Positions 20,326 to 29,209 of a DNA stretch of 64,000 nucleotides are shown piece by piece (within the stretch, counting starts at the first letter, position 1; each line of letters opens with the position of its first letter). Under the pieces are notes generated by a model. It ran no database searches, was not told the origin of the DNA, and saw only the letters and a program-made list of their open reading frames with translations. The position numbers were made by a program, and so were the translations under genes. This DNA comes from Aestuariibius sp. HNIBRBA575 (lineage in GTDB: Bacteria > Pseudomonadota > Alphaproteobacteria > Rhodobacterales > Rhodobacteraceae). The DNA lies in the NCBI RefSeq assembly GCF_040932005.1, contig NZ_CP162414.1, positions 337,501-401,500 of the forward strand. The letters are read 5' to 3'.

Positions 20326-21372
20326 ATGGCCCGCAGCGACCTTCTTTTATCCCTTGTAAGCGCCGGAGTGTCTGGCGATCAAAAAAAGTTGCGCTCAGCA
20401 ACCGAAGCGTTGATCGCTGAGGAACGCGCAAAAAATCACAATATTCTTGCTGACCGTATAGAGCGAACGCTGTCTAGCATTCCTGTTGCCGCACCGGCTT
20501 TAATGACCTCCAGGAAGCCAGCAGGAGACGAAAAAGAGGCGATCTTGGAAGTTGAAGCGAGGGTTCAACTTGATGAGCTGATGCTTCCGCTGCCAGTGCG
20601 TGAGAATGGCCGTCAGCTTATTGAAGAGCACATGCGCGCCGACGTGTTGCGCGCACATGGGTTTGAACCGAGACACCGGGTATTGTTGTCTGGACCGCCA
20701 GGCAACGGGAAGACCTCTTTTGCAGAATCCATTGCGGAGGCATTGGGACTTCCCTTCTTCGTAGTTCGCTATGACGCTTTGATTGGAAGTTACTTAGGTG
20801 AGACCAATGCGCGACTGCGGAAATTATTCGACTATGTCCGCACACGACCATGTGTTCTATTCTTTGACGAATTTGACGCTATTGGTAAAGAACGAGGGGA
20901 CAACCACGAAACTGGTGAAATAAAGCGTGTTGTTTCGTTCTTGTTGATGCAGCTCGATCAGCTTCCAAGTTATGTCGTGACTATTTCGGCAACCAATCAT
21001 GCTGAATTATTGGACAAAGCGGTCTGGCGAAGGTTTCAAATCCGCTCAGAGTTTCCTACGCCTAGCGCAAGCCAAACGAAAGCGTTCCTAGAAAAAATCC
21101 TAGGGCAGTGGCCGGATCGCCCCAAGTTAAGCACCGCTACGTTGTCTAAGAAGCTCCGAGACTCCAGCTTTTCAGAAATAATTGATTTTTGTCAAAATGT
21201 TCGACGGAGACAAATTCTTGGATTGGGTGAAGTCTCTGTCGACACCGCCCTTAAAGTTGAGTTAGAACTTTGGGATAGTAGAGTAAAGCCAAGGGTAATT
21301 GATGCCGACGAATTTGGACATGCCGCTCCTGAGGCTAAAGGCAGGGCGCGCGCAAAGAAGGCAACCAGGTAA
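20326..21372 (+). CDS. AAA family ATPase paired with a subtilisin-like protease
   Basis: 348 residues from ATG 20326. The N-terminal helical region (1-80) is followed by an AAA domain: Walker A GPPGNGKTS (123-131), Walker B VLFFDEFDA (Asp181, Glu182), sensor-1 TISATNHAELLD, and arginine-finger region VWRRFQIR. It resembles FtsH/p97-type classic AAA modules and probably remodels or delivers a protein. The downstream protease start lies 71 bp inside this gene, which implies coupled translation and a joint complex. Related AAA-subtilase pairs occur in many bacteria and have been suspected of defence roles. Here that is inference. Confidence 0.88.
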   Translation: MARSDLLLSLVSAGVSGDQKKLRSATEALIAEERAKNHNILADRIERTLSSIPVAAPALMTSRKPAGDEKEAILEVEARVQLDELMLPLPVRENGRQLIEEHMRADVLRAHGFEPRHRVLLSGPPGNGKTSFAESIAEALGLPFFVVRYDALIGSYLGETNARLRKLFDYVRTRPCVLFFDEFDAIGKERGDNHETGEIKRVVSFLLMQLDQLPSYVVTISATNHAELLDKAVWRRFQIRSEFPTPSASQTKAFLEKILGQWPDRPKLSTATLSKKLRDSSFSEIIDFCQNVRRRQILGLGEVSVDTALKVELELWDSRVKPRVIDADEFGHAAPEAKGRARAKKATR

Positions 21373-23824
21373 TTCACAGTTTGTGCCTCCACCGGAATCA
21401 TTTGACCAAAATAGGCAAGTTGAGCGGATAGGCCCTAAGTTCGATCAATTGGCGGCACTTATGGATGCTTCCTCCAGCGGCTTGGAGGTTCGATCAGATC
21501 CCACAGCACTCGCACCAGAAAGGCTTCTGGTTTTTGAAGTTCGTGGGGCCATATCAAGTTTTGCAAATGCTATTCGCAACGTCCCGGGCCTGGAGTTGAT
21601 CGACGAAGAGGCCTTTCCTGAAGATGACGACGACAAAAATCCTGCCGCTTACTTGCTTGTTCCTAACGACGCAGCATTGAGACAAGTTATGAGTTTGTGG
21701 CGCCGTTGGGTAAGCGGTCGAAGCATGGCGACGGGATTTACGCCTTGGCGGGATGTTTTCAACACTCTTAAAGATATAAGAGCTTGGGGGCCTCAAGATC
21801 GGATATCAGAGCCAGAGCGGAGTATACTTAATGAAGAAATTCAAGGCCGCGCCGACACAGATCTAGTTTCCATAGAAATCGAACTCGTTTTTCGCCTCGA
21901 TGGTGATTGGCCCGAAACCTCAGTTTCACAGTCAATTGTTGGAGTTGGGGGTAGAGTGATTTCTCGGGCGCGAATAGATGACATCGCCTATCATGCAATT
22001 TTGGCTGAATTGCCAGTCCAGGCCATCCGCGCGATCATTGAACTTGATCAGGATAGCATCGGTGGTCTTGAGCCAATTCAGCATATCCGTCCTCAAAGCC
22101 TCGCGACTGAAGCCGGAGTATCTGAGGTCGAGGCAGCCACCGGCGGTAATGCCGAAGGTGAGTTTGGCGAACCAATTTTGGCATTGATTGACGGTGTCCC
22201 TGTGCAGCGACATCCTTTGCTAGGACGACATGTAGTTGTTGATGATGTTTTTGAGCTAGAACCGAGTACACCAGTGGACGGTCGATCACATGGCACAGCA
22301 ATGGCCTCGCTGATTGTTCATGGCGATAGAAATAATAACGAAACACCTATCCGTCGAAAAATAATTTCGGTCCCTGTCCTTGGAAGATATGACCGATTTC
22401 CTACAAACCAATTGGTTGTTGATCTGATATATCGGGCAGTCTTGGCATTGAGGGAGGGTTCAGAGCCGTCTGGGCGCTTCATTACGATTGTGAATATTTC
22501 GCTGGGAAATAGGCGGCGGCAATTCCATGGTCAACTCTCACCATGGGCACGCTTGCTAGACCGCCTTGCTTACCGGCTAGGAATCTTGTTTCTAGTAAGT
22601 GCGGGGAATATTTCTGATGAATTCTGTGTAGAGGGGTTTATCACTAGGACAGCCCTCGAGGATGCCGACGAGCTCGAGCGGTCCTCTGCGATACTCAAAT
22701 CAATGGATGCGCTAAAGGCAGAGCGAAGGCTTCTTTCCCCCGGGGAGACAGTCAATGGGATCACAGTTGGGGCTCGGAATTTCGATTGGGTGCCCATGAC
22801 AGAAAGAGGGGCTGCATCTGTCAACATTGAGCCATATTCAGGGTTAGTTCTTGCAAATCCTTCAAGCGCAATGGGTCCTGGCTTTGCAAAATCAGTAAAG
22901 CCAGATCTACTTTATCCCGGTTCACGCGAATTATTGAATGTCATTGGCTCTGGTGCGGATGCACTTCGAGTTAAGCCTCCTAACCGCGCAATACGTGCAT
23001 CAGGGCTAAAAGTTGCTGCACCGCCAAGAAGTGGATTAGAGGCCGCATTGGGCTACACCAATGGGACGAGCGCAGCGGCCGCGCTTGCGTCACGTACCGC
23101 GCATAGAATTCATGATGCTTTAGAAGATGAATACGGGCAGGAATTCTTAGAGCTTTCAAGCTTGCAGCGCGCAACTTTGTTGAAGGCTCTATTGGTGCAC
23201 CCAGCAACTTGGGATAAGCGGTCCGTCTCGCTCATTAAGCAAACTGTTGGGCCTTCAGATGGTCGGCAGCATATTAAGCAAAAAGACAATATTCGACGCT
23301 TCCTTGGTTACGGTTCCTACGACTTGGACGACGCTGTCTCCTGCGCAACTGACAGGGCGACTTTTTGGGCGATTGGCGAAGTTGGCCCCGACCAAGTTGT
23401 GCCAGTTCAAGTACCAATTCCCGCTGCTTTTGGCGGGAGGGCTCTGCAGCATTCAATTTCTGCAACTCTAGCGTGGATGACGCCAGTTAATGCGGGACGC
23501 CAGGGATATCGTACGGTGCGTCTTAGACTAACTGAGCCAACATGGCTTGGTTCATTGGCTTTAGGTGGTTGTTCTGATCAACCAGATAAAAATCAAATGA
23601 ATCGTGGAACAGTCGCTTCACGGCGATGGTCCGGAGAGAATGCCGCCGTAGTTGGTGAGAATGAAACTGTTGATTTTGAAGTTTCACGGATGCCAGATAC
23701 CGGGTCAGAAGCTTCAGGGGCAATAACTTTCGCCTTGGCGGTCACGATATCGATGCCAACCGTAAATGAGATTTACCAACAAGTTAAAGAACGGGTCAGA
23801 CCGGAGTTGCGACAGCGTGTCTAG
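21302..23824 (+). CDS. S8 family (subtilisin-like) serine protease
   Basis: 840 residues from ATG 21302 (a TTG directly upstream and ATG 21320 are alternatives). The catalytic triad is complete: Asp297 (LALIDG), His330 (GRSHGTAMA) and Ser590 (NGTSAAAA), with oxyanion Asn436 (SAGN). There is no signal peptide, so it should act in the cytosol. The first 290 residues form an uncharacterised N-terminal domain with an acidic stretch (FPEDDDDKN) that may recognise targets or inhibit the enzyme. About 200 residues follow the Ser block and look beta-rich. It overlaps the AAA gene by 71 bp, suggesting an ATPase-controlled protease. Confidence 0.9.
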   Translation: MPTNLDMPLLRLKAGRAQRRQPGNSQFVPPPESFDQNRQVERIGPKFDQLAALMDASSSGLEVRSDPTALAPERLLVFEVRGAISSFANAIRNVPGLELIDEEAFPEDDDDKNPAAYLLVPNDAALRQVMSLWRRWVSGRSMATGFTPWRDVFNTLKDIRAWGPQDRISEPERSILNEEIQGRADTDLVSIEIELVFRLDGDWPETSVSQSIVGVGGRVISRARIDDIAYHAILAELPVQAIRAIIELDQDSIGGLEPIQHIRPQSLATEAGVSEVEAATGGNAEGEFGEPILALIDGVPVQRHPLLGRHVVVDDVFELEPSTPVDGRSHGTAMASLIVHGDRNNNETPIRRKIISVPVLGRYDRFPTNQLVVDLIYRAVLALREGSEPSGRFITIVNISLGNRRRQFHGQLSPWARLLDRLAYRLGILFLVSAGNISDEFCVEGFITRTALEDADELERSSAILKSMDALKAERRLLSPGETVNGITVGARNFDWVPMTERGAASVNIEPYSGLVLANPSSAMGPGFAKSVKPDLLYPGSRELLNVIGSGADALRVKPPNRAIRASGLKVAAPPRSGLEAALGYTNGTSAAAALASRTAHRIHDALEDEYGQEFLELSSLQRATLLKALLVHPATWDKRSVSLIKQTVGPSDGRQHIKQKDNIRRFLGYGSYDLDDAVSCATDRATFWAIGEVGPDQVVPVQVPIPAAFGGRALQHSISATLAWMTPVNAGRQGYRTVRLRLTEPTWLGSLALGGCSDQPDKNQMNRGTVASRRWSGENAAVVGENETVDFEVSRMPDTGSEASGAITFALAVTISMPTVNEIYQQVKERVRPELRQRV

Positions 23825-23919
23825 GGGGCCAACGTTGGTGAATGTCCGCTAAGCGGGTTGCGGTCTCAGCAATGCGGCTGATGAGTTAAAGTCCGGTTAG
23901 GGCCGTTTGAAACCAAAAC

Positions 23920-24402
23920 CTAGGAACTGTTGATAGTTTCTTTGTACAGCTTGTACCGTTGAAACGGTTTGCGAATTTCATGGGCTTGCAGCAATCCCGC
24001 TTCAGTGAGGAGCTTCTTTGCTGTTTGCCAATGTACGCGGAAATGCCGCGCAACTGAGACCACTGGTGCTTCTAGCTCAGCAACCTTTTTAACTTCGCTA
24101 TGATTTGCCTCGGTACGTCGTCGCCCACGCTTCAGCACATATCCATTCCTTTTGAACATTTGCCCTAAATGTTGGGCTTTCATCCCTATTTTCTTCGCGA
24201 CTTGAGCGCATGTGATCTCTGTTTTCCATAAGGAAAAAAGGTCTTTCAGATAGTCGATACCTGCCAGTTCGAACATCTGACGGACGTGCCTTGGGCTGAT
24301 GTTGAGCCGTTGGGACCAGCGCAAATGATCTTGGCATCTTTTATAGCCGCTTTTGATCTCATCAATGCAGTAAAGCTCGCCGCCACACGTGTTGTTGCGC
24401 AC
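23920..24402 (-). CDS. Helix-turn-helix-like protein, possibly a 5'-truncated fragment
   Basis: 160 residues from GTG 24402. It has a Cys pair near the start (TCGGELYC) and up to three helix-turn-helix-like segments (RLNISPRHVRQMFELAG, TCAQVAKKIGMKAQHLGQMFKRNG, VVSVARHFRVHWQTAKKLLTEAG). The frame stays open about 50 nt upstream of the GTG without a better start, so the N-terminus may be missing. The pattern recalls the DNA-binding C-terminal part of transposon-associated proteins, but no family can be named. Confidence 0.5.
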   Translation of the reverse strand: MRNNTCGGELYCIDEIKSGYKRCQDHLRWSQRLNISPRHVRQMFELAGIDYLKDLFSLWKTEITCAQVAKKIGMKAQHLGQMFKRNGYVLKRGRRRTEANHSEVKKVAELEAPVVSVARHFRVHWQTAKKLLTEAGLLQAHEIRKPFQRYKLYKETINSS

Positions 24403-24596
24403 GTGAATCGTGGGGCTACCCTGCCAGTCAATAAGTCTATTTTTGAGTAGAAACGCGCTTCATGCGCTTTCATACAGTGGGCCGATATGCGGACAAAGGG
24501 TGAATTCGCTGCACTCGCACCAAAGACCGCTTTTTTTGTGCACACGACTTGGATCGAACAACGGCCTTCGTTCAGGTCGCGGCTATTTTCAGGATT

Positions 24597-24878
24597 CTAA
24601 TAACCGTCAATTTCGGGGACATTGCCAAGCCTTACAAGGAAGCTTGGGTCGCCGACTTCTCCACTCGTTGGATCTTCAGTAACCATGTAAGCGTCAGCAC
24701 CTGCGCAATCCTTAGATAGAGCCTCTCGTTCGGCTCTGTTTTGCGCTTCTGACGCTGTGGAATATTCAAATTGCTTGGCAATTTTCAGGTCGGTCTGCCC
24801 GTTGCGCCCAGCCGTCGTTTCAACATAAGTCTGGCAAATATAGTGAATCTTTTCTGGGGAAGACTCCGGGTCTGTCAT
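24597..24878 (-). CDS. Small hypothetical protein
   Basis: 93 residues, soluble, no signal peptide. It contains CQTYVETTAGRNGQTDLKI and a run of Ala/Glu suggesting one long helix (SEAQNRAEREALSKDC). An adequate ribosome site (aagggaacc) precedes ATG 24878. Function not recognised. It may be cargo of the accessory region. Confidence 0.6.
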   Translation of the reverse strand: MTDPESSPEKIHYICQTYVETTAGRNGQTDLKIAKQFEYSTASEAQNRAEREALSKDCAGADAYMVTEDPTSGEVGDPSFLVRLGNVPEIDGY

Positions 24879-25008
24879 GGATGGTTCCCTTTTATCGGCT
24901 GGGGCGATTGGAATATCTGGAAACAGCGCAGGCCGATTTCAGCCTGATTGTAGTGCCTATTGCCAAGCGGAGCACTCAACGCAAAGCAATTTCGCCGAAG
25001 CTCAATCA

Positions 25009-25242
25009 TCATTTTGAAACGGTTCTAGAGGGTCGCGTTTTGCGCGCTGTTTTCGCTGTCATTTCGGATGGCGTGTTCGCTTCTCTTTCAAGGCGGGTAT
25101 TGCGTAGCCGAGAGATCTTAGCAAGTCGTTGTTCCGTTTCTTCCTCGACCATTTGCCTGACAACACGCGTCGTTTTATCCATCGGGGTTTCCGGTTTGGA
25201 GTCATACACCTTGAACAGATTGCTTTTTGTGAGTTTCGTCAA
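25009..25242 (-). CDS. Small basic hypothetical protein (TTG start)
   Basis: 77 residues. An aaggag site 8 bp before TTG 25242 decides the start in favour of LTKLTKSNLFKVYDSKPETP. The second half is a charged helix rich in Arg, Lys and Glu (MVEEETEQRLAKISRLRNTRLERE). It might bind nucleic acid, but nothing more specific can be said. Confidence 0.55.
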   Translation of the reverse strand: MTKLTKSNLFKVYDSKPETPMDKTTRVVRQMVEEETEQRLAKISRLRNTRLEREANTPSEMTAKTARKTRPSRTVSK

Positions 25243-25291
25243 TTTTGCGTCTCCTTTGTGATTTAGGGTGGTCTGGACCAAGCATGGTCAT

Positions 25292-26413
25292 TCAAACCAG
25301 CGCCAAGTAGTCGGACTTGCCTTGAGTGTCCTGTGATGGTGTTGTCGGGGGAGTGCCCAAGAGTTTTACTTTGACGTCGGGCGCGGCCATGCCGTGCATC
25401 AACGCATTGTAATTCATCTGGAACCTCACCTCGGAACCCACCTTTGGCAGAGGTCGGGACGTTCCAATGACAAGATGATCGCTGGTCGCCCCGATCAATG
25501 TGCTTCCATCGGGCATTGAAATCCCCAGAATGTCGGTGTCCTGATGTCCTATCGCGGCAATAAAGCGCTTGGAAACACCGCTGACTTGCGCGATGCGACG
25601 TCTTGCCAAATTTGGACCGACTAGGGCGATGGCGGCGGGCGCAGGTTTTGCATCCGATTCGATAACTTCGGCAACAAGCGTGAAGGCGTCGGTGTGCATC
25701 CCACCGATCTGGTTCCCAGACACCGGCTCAACACCCAGAAGGATCGCCTCACCCAGGCGGAGGTCGTTGACACGACCGGTCGCGCGTTCACCAAGCGCCC
25801 AGGGCAAATTGGCTGAGTTGCCACCGGAAACGACTTTGAGCAACGGGCCGCATGCCCCCTCGATCTCATTCGCGAGGTGGCAAAAATTGGACATTTGCAA
25901 CGTAGTCGGGGCAAGCCCGCTCAGACAGGCAAAGTTCGCACCGATCCCTATCAACGCTAACCCAGGCATTTGCATGACCCGCTGGGTAATGTCTGCCAAG
26001 TTCTCAGGCAAAATTCCTTCCCGCTGATCGCCCATCTCGACCATTAGGATGATACCGTGGACTGAACTGTTGCGGATCGCGGCGGCGGCCAGTGCGGAAA
26101 TGACCAATATTTCTGTGTTATAGCTCGCTTCACAGGACTGAGCGACCTGATCGGCCTGACTTGACATCGGTGTACGGATCAGAGTGATAGAGCCTGTCAT
26201 TCCCGCCGACCGTAGCCTTTGCACATTGCTTATACGTGCATCTGCAAGCCCTGAGGCCCCGCCATCGAGCATAGCCTGAGCAATCGCAGGATGCCCGCAT
26301 ACAGCCTTGGTCACGCCAGTTACTCTGATCCCACGCGGGCCTAAACGCCCAACAAGTGTCTGCGTGTTGCGCCGTATCTTGCCAAGATCCACTTCAATGC
26401 GCGGGCAGCTCAT
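25292..26413 (-). CDS. Alanine racemase-like (fold III) PLP-dependent amino acid racemase
   Basis: 373 residues. Begins RIEVDLGKIRRNTQTLVGRL and carries GVTKAVCGHPAIAQAMLDGG, where the Lys of TKAVCG is the expected PLP lysine. The second signature HxxVSGGNSAN-type block reads LKVVSGGNSANLPWALG. It belongs to the alanine/ornithine racemase group rather than classical Alr. Its start overlaps the DUF1611 stop by 4 bp (ATGA), so the two act together, probably in D-amino acid metabolism. Confidence 0.85.
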   Translation of the reverse strand: MSCPRIEVDLGKIRRNTQTLVGRLGPRGIRVTGVTKAVCGHPAIAQAMLDGGASGLADARISNVQRLRSAGMTGSITLIRTPMSSQADQVAQSCEASYNTEILVISALAAAAIRNSSVHGIILMVEMGDQREGILPENLADITQRVMQMPGLALIGIGANFACLSGLAPTTLQMSNFCHLANEIEGACGPLLKVVSGGNSANLPWALGERATGRVNDLRLGEAILLGVEPVSGNQIGGMHTDAFTLVAEVIESDAKPAPAAIALVGPNLARRRIAQVSGVSKRFIAAIGHQDTDILGISMPDGSTLIGATSDHLVIGTSRPLPKVGSEVRFQMNYNALMHGMAAPDVKVKLLGTPPTTPSQDTQGKSDYLALV

Positions 26414-27609
26414 ATTGCTGCCGTTGCAGGCCTCTGCGTCAATGCGGGGTATGCAGCGACCACCATAGCAAGCAGATGTGCAACTGGCCTTGCCAATGCA
26501 TCGGTGACCGGCAGCCCGAGTTTGAGTGATTGGCCCGCAATGGTGGCGGTGATTTCGTCCTCAGACATCCCCTCGTGATTGAGAGTCACGCCAATGACCT
26601 TTGTGTCGGCAAAGGCTTCGATCAGGGCAATCTCACTTGACGGCGTGGGCATCGGTAAATTGGGAAAGTCGCAGCGATGTGCACGTTTTGGCGCGTGCTG
26701 CAGGATGACAGCATCCGGCTGGCTACCGCGCAGGATAAACGCGGATGTGCAAAACGCGGGGTGGCTTAACGCGCCTTGGCCTTCAATCAAAATGACATCG
26801 GGTTGTTCGGCTTCAGACGCTGCAACAATCGCACCTTCAAGCTCGCCACAGCAGAACTGGGGTGGCACGGCATCCATTGCAACACCATATTTCGCACCTT
26901 GCATCAGGCCGGTCTGGCCTGTGCCGACAAGCACCGTCTTGATGCCCTTTGCATTCAGGACTCGTGCCAAAACGGTCGCCGTTGTCCGCTTGCCAATGGC
27001 ACAATCTGTCCCAAGAACTGCAATGCGCAGCGCTTTAACACCAGCGACACTGCCATCGAGCAGCCGCATGTCCTTGCTGGGTTTCGGCTTGCGGATGTCC
27101 CGAATGGTAACATTCCGTTCGGATGCGGCGGTGGCTATCTCATGGTCGTCGCTCAGATATTCATGCAGACCGCTCACGATGTTCATGCCAAACTCTATCG
27201 CTTGCAGAACAACACCTCGATCTACAGCTGAGAGCCTTCCCGTAGAGGGGGCCATCCCATAGATTAGCGTATCGGGGACTACAGCTTGATGTGCAACTGT
27301 AGCATCCAGATCAGCAAAGATAGGGATGTGGTTTATCGCATCGTCGAGAACGGATCCGCTGTCTTTTCCGCTATAGGTGCTGTCGATAACAGAAAGGATC
27401 CGATAGGCCTCTGAATGGCGCACAAGGCCGTTCGCTGTCTTGCCATCGATTTGCGCGAAGTTCCCCTCGCAATAGACGACTGCCGAGGGTGGCGTTGTGA
27501 CCTGTCTGAATGAAGTAGAACGTGTGCGTTCGCTGTGGGCCTTTGGTGGCGCTTGGGCGCCCCTGACCGGACGGCGGATAGTGTTGACAGCTTCGGATTT
27601 GGTTTCCAT
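26410..27609 (-). CDS. DUF1611 protein (DgcN-like, P-loop), D-amino acid metabolism
   Basis: 399 residues. The N-terminal Rossmann-like part (about 40-190) is followed by a P-loop domain: AVLGTDCAIGKRTTATVLARVL (about 195-215) and ILIEGQGALSHPAF. This is the DUF1611 pattern; a member called DgcN has been reported as a D-glutamate N-acetyltransferase acting with DgcA. The partner here is instead an alanine-racemase-fold enzyme encoded with a 4-bp overlap. The likely task is interconversion or degradation of a D-amino acid. The first 45 residues are low in conservation, but ATG 27609 has a reasonable aagaga site. Confidence 0.8.
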   Translation of the reverse strand: METKSEAVNTIRRPVRGAQAPPKAHSERTRSTSFRQVTTPPSAVVYCEGNFAQIDGKTANGLVRHSEAYRILSVIDSTYSGKDSGSVLDDAINHIPIFADLDATVAHQAVVPDTLIYGMAPSTGRLSAVDRGVVLQAIEFGMNIVSGLHEYLSDDHEIATAASERNVTIRDIRKPKPSKDMRLLDGSVAGVKALRIAVLGTDCAIGKRTTATVLARVLNAKGIKTVLVGTGQTGLMQGAKYGVAMDAVPPQFCCGELEGAIVAASEAEQPDVILIEGQGALSHPAFCTSAFILRGSQPDAVILQHAPKRAHRCDFPNLPMPTPSSEIALIEAFADTKVIGVTLNHEGMSEDEITATIAGQSLKLGLPVTDALARPVAHLLAMVVAAYPALTQRPATAAI

Positions 27610-27694
27610 TGTGGTTCTCTTTTATAGGTTGGCACGAAGGGCAGAATTGCCTTCAAATGCGCATTTTGAATGGAGGTGGTGCCGTGGCTCGCGC

Positions 27695-28543
27695 CTAGTT
27701 GTTCAGCACGCACAGCCCCTTTGATTTTTGGAAGTTCCTGTCGCACTCCCAACGGTTACCTGACCTGTCCAGATGCGCATTTTCGGGAACGTTTATGAAT
27801 TCGCATGTCTCGGCGGAGGCGGCGTATCCCCGATCGCACTTCCACCCTGTGCCGTAGGTTGCGTCGTCGAAGTATGCATTTGCAGGGATCGCGACGGCTT
27901 CGCACAGACCAGCCTGTTCAAAGAAGCCGCGCTCACATGTCCAAGGCTGGCCGTATCCTGGTCCATTCAGATAGGCGTTGGCCGGAACCGCTATTGCGGT
28001 ACACAGATCGCCAGTTGCTTCAAATCCACGTTCGCACGTCCACGAGGAGCCATATGAGGCGTATGTGGCATCTGCCAAGTATGCATTCGCTGGCAGCACG
28101 ATTTCCTGACATGTGTCATCGACCTCGATGTAGCCGCGTAAACAACGCCACCGTTCGCCTGACGGGTCCAAATACCCGCCCTCAGGCACATCTACCGCAA
28201 CACATTCAGTTTCGTCGGTTCTGCGAAACCCGTGCAGACATTCCCATCCGGAACCGTAGGACCGGTTCGTGTCGTATGCGTTTTGCGGAACAATCACAGC
28301 GACGCAGGCATTCTCGTCCAACCGGAATCCAATGTTACATTCCCAGCCATCGCCGTAACTTTTAGCACTGGCATTATCAGGCATTGGCGGAGCGACGGTT
28401 TGAGCAAAAGCTGGTATCGCAAGCAGCAAGACTGCGGCAATCAAACTTATGAATAGGCCGCGATTGTTGGTGAGCCTGCAGAGATATTGGGCAATCATGG
28501 AATGCGCCCGGCGAGGCTCTGTTAATTGTGATTTACGATCCAT
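27695..28543 (-). CDS. Exported protein with seven Cys/Trp-rich repeats
   Basis: 282 residues. A hydrophobic export segment (about 30-48, ending AIPAFA-Q) is followed by seven units of about 32 residues of the form G-x-x-W-x-C-x-x-G-F/Y-x(7-9)-C-x-x-I/V-x-V/I-P-x-N-A-Y/H; the last unit ends CDRNFQKSKGLCVLNN. Two Cys per unit suggest one disulfide each, typical of an extracytoplasmic scaffold. The start at 28543 overlaps the upstream gene by 11 bp; an internal ATG at 28498 gives a shorter signal peptide and is equally possible. Function unknown, perhaps adhesion or surface binding. Confidence 0.8.
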   Translation of the reverse strand: MDRKSQLTEPRRAHSMIAQYLCRLTNNRGLFISLIAAVLLLAIPAFAQTVAPPMPDNASAKSYGDGWECNIGFRLDENACVAVIVPQNAYDTNRSYGSGWECLHGFRRTDETECVAVDVPEGGYLDPSGERWRCLRGYIEVDDTCQEIVLPANAYLADATYASYGSSWTCERGFEATGDLCTAIAVPANAYLNGPGYGQPWTCERGFFEQAGLCEAVAIPANAYFDDATYGTGWKCDRGYAASAETCEFINVPENAHLDRSGNRWECDRNFQKSKGLCVLNN

Positions 28544-28886
28544 CTAACTCAAGCCCCGCAAGGCACGCATCTGCCAGATCCCGGCTTGGGGCATCAGTGC
28601 CCGGCAGCGTGGCCCAGCCTGTTTCCATCATCGCGGTGCGCCGCTGAAAGCTGGAAGCTTCTTGAAGTGTTGCTAGTTTTGCAGTGCGTTCCACATCAGA
28701 TTCCGACAGATTTAGGCAAACTGGCACCATCGCCAATGTGACTTCCTCTGCCGCAAGGTTTTGGGCCATCTCGGCCGCCCTGCCTGCAGTTGTCCAGCCG
28801 CCCCAGGTGAAGCCAAGAATAGAGATAGCAACTGCGCCAACCAAGGCGCCGTAAACACCGGGTTTCGTCCATTCGGGAAATGTCAT
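28533..28886 (-). CDS. Conserved membrane-anchored protein, function unknown
   Basis: 117 residues. One transmembrane helix (about 10-30, VYGALVGAVAISILGFTWGGW) is followed by an extracytoplasmic part with two conserved-looking Cys (MVPVCLNL, ADACLAGL). Cotranscribed with and overlapping the Cys/Trp repeat gene. Proteins of this shape are common in Alphaproteobacteria but uncharacterised. Confidence 0.75.
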   Translation of the reverse strand: MTFPEWTKPGVYGALVGAVAISILGFTWGGWTTAGRAAEMAQNLAAEEVTLAMVPVCLNLSESDVERTAKLATLQEASSFQRRTAMMETGWATLPGTDAPSRDLADACLAGLELDGS

Positions 28887-28975
28887 TTTTGATCCTCTGA
28901 CGGAGAAAGCGCCGCCGCACTGTTTTTTTGATTACGTTAGTAGTCGCGTTGACCTGATCCTGCGCCAGAGCCAAC

Positions 28976-29194
28976 TCAAGGTCTCAGTGATCCACTGCGC
29001 GCAGCTCTGGCTTTCCTGCGTGCCATTTGATCAATATAAACGTCGCCGTAGTCGGTATGCCGCAAACAGCGGCTCAGCATGACGTCATCGTCTGCCGACA
29101 CTTCGTATTCACCCGCGGGCAGTTCATCCGTGTATCCCGCGACAACAAACGGATGAAGAAATGTCACAACTGACGTGGTCGTGCGCGATAACAT
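28976..29194 (-). CDS. Small hypothetical protein
   Basis: 72 residues from ATG 29194 (an upstream ATG at 29209 adds MGRLP). The core TFLHPFVVAGYTDELPAGEYEVSADDD looks like a small beta domain, and it ends in a basic tail (ARRKARAARSG). Unknown function; it is 89 bp upstream of the membrane-anchored gene on the same strand. Confidence 0.6.
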   Translation of the reverse strand: MLSRTTTSVVTFLHPFVVAGYTDELPAGEYEVSADDDVMLSRCLRHTDYGDVYIDQMARRKARAARSGSLRP

Positions 29195-29209
29195 CGGCAA
29201 CCTTCCCAA

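Noticed and set aside
18822..24402. A complete integrative element with att repeats at tRNA-Arg
   Set aside because: No integrase gene follows the tRNA and no duplicated tRNA end was found, so only the general impression of acquired DNA is kept.
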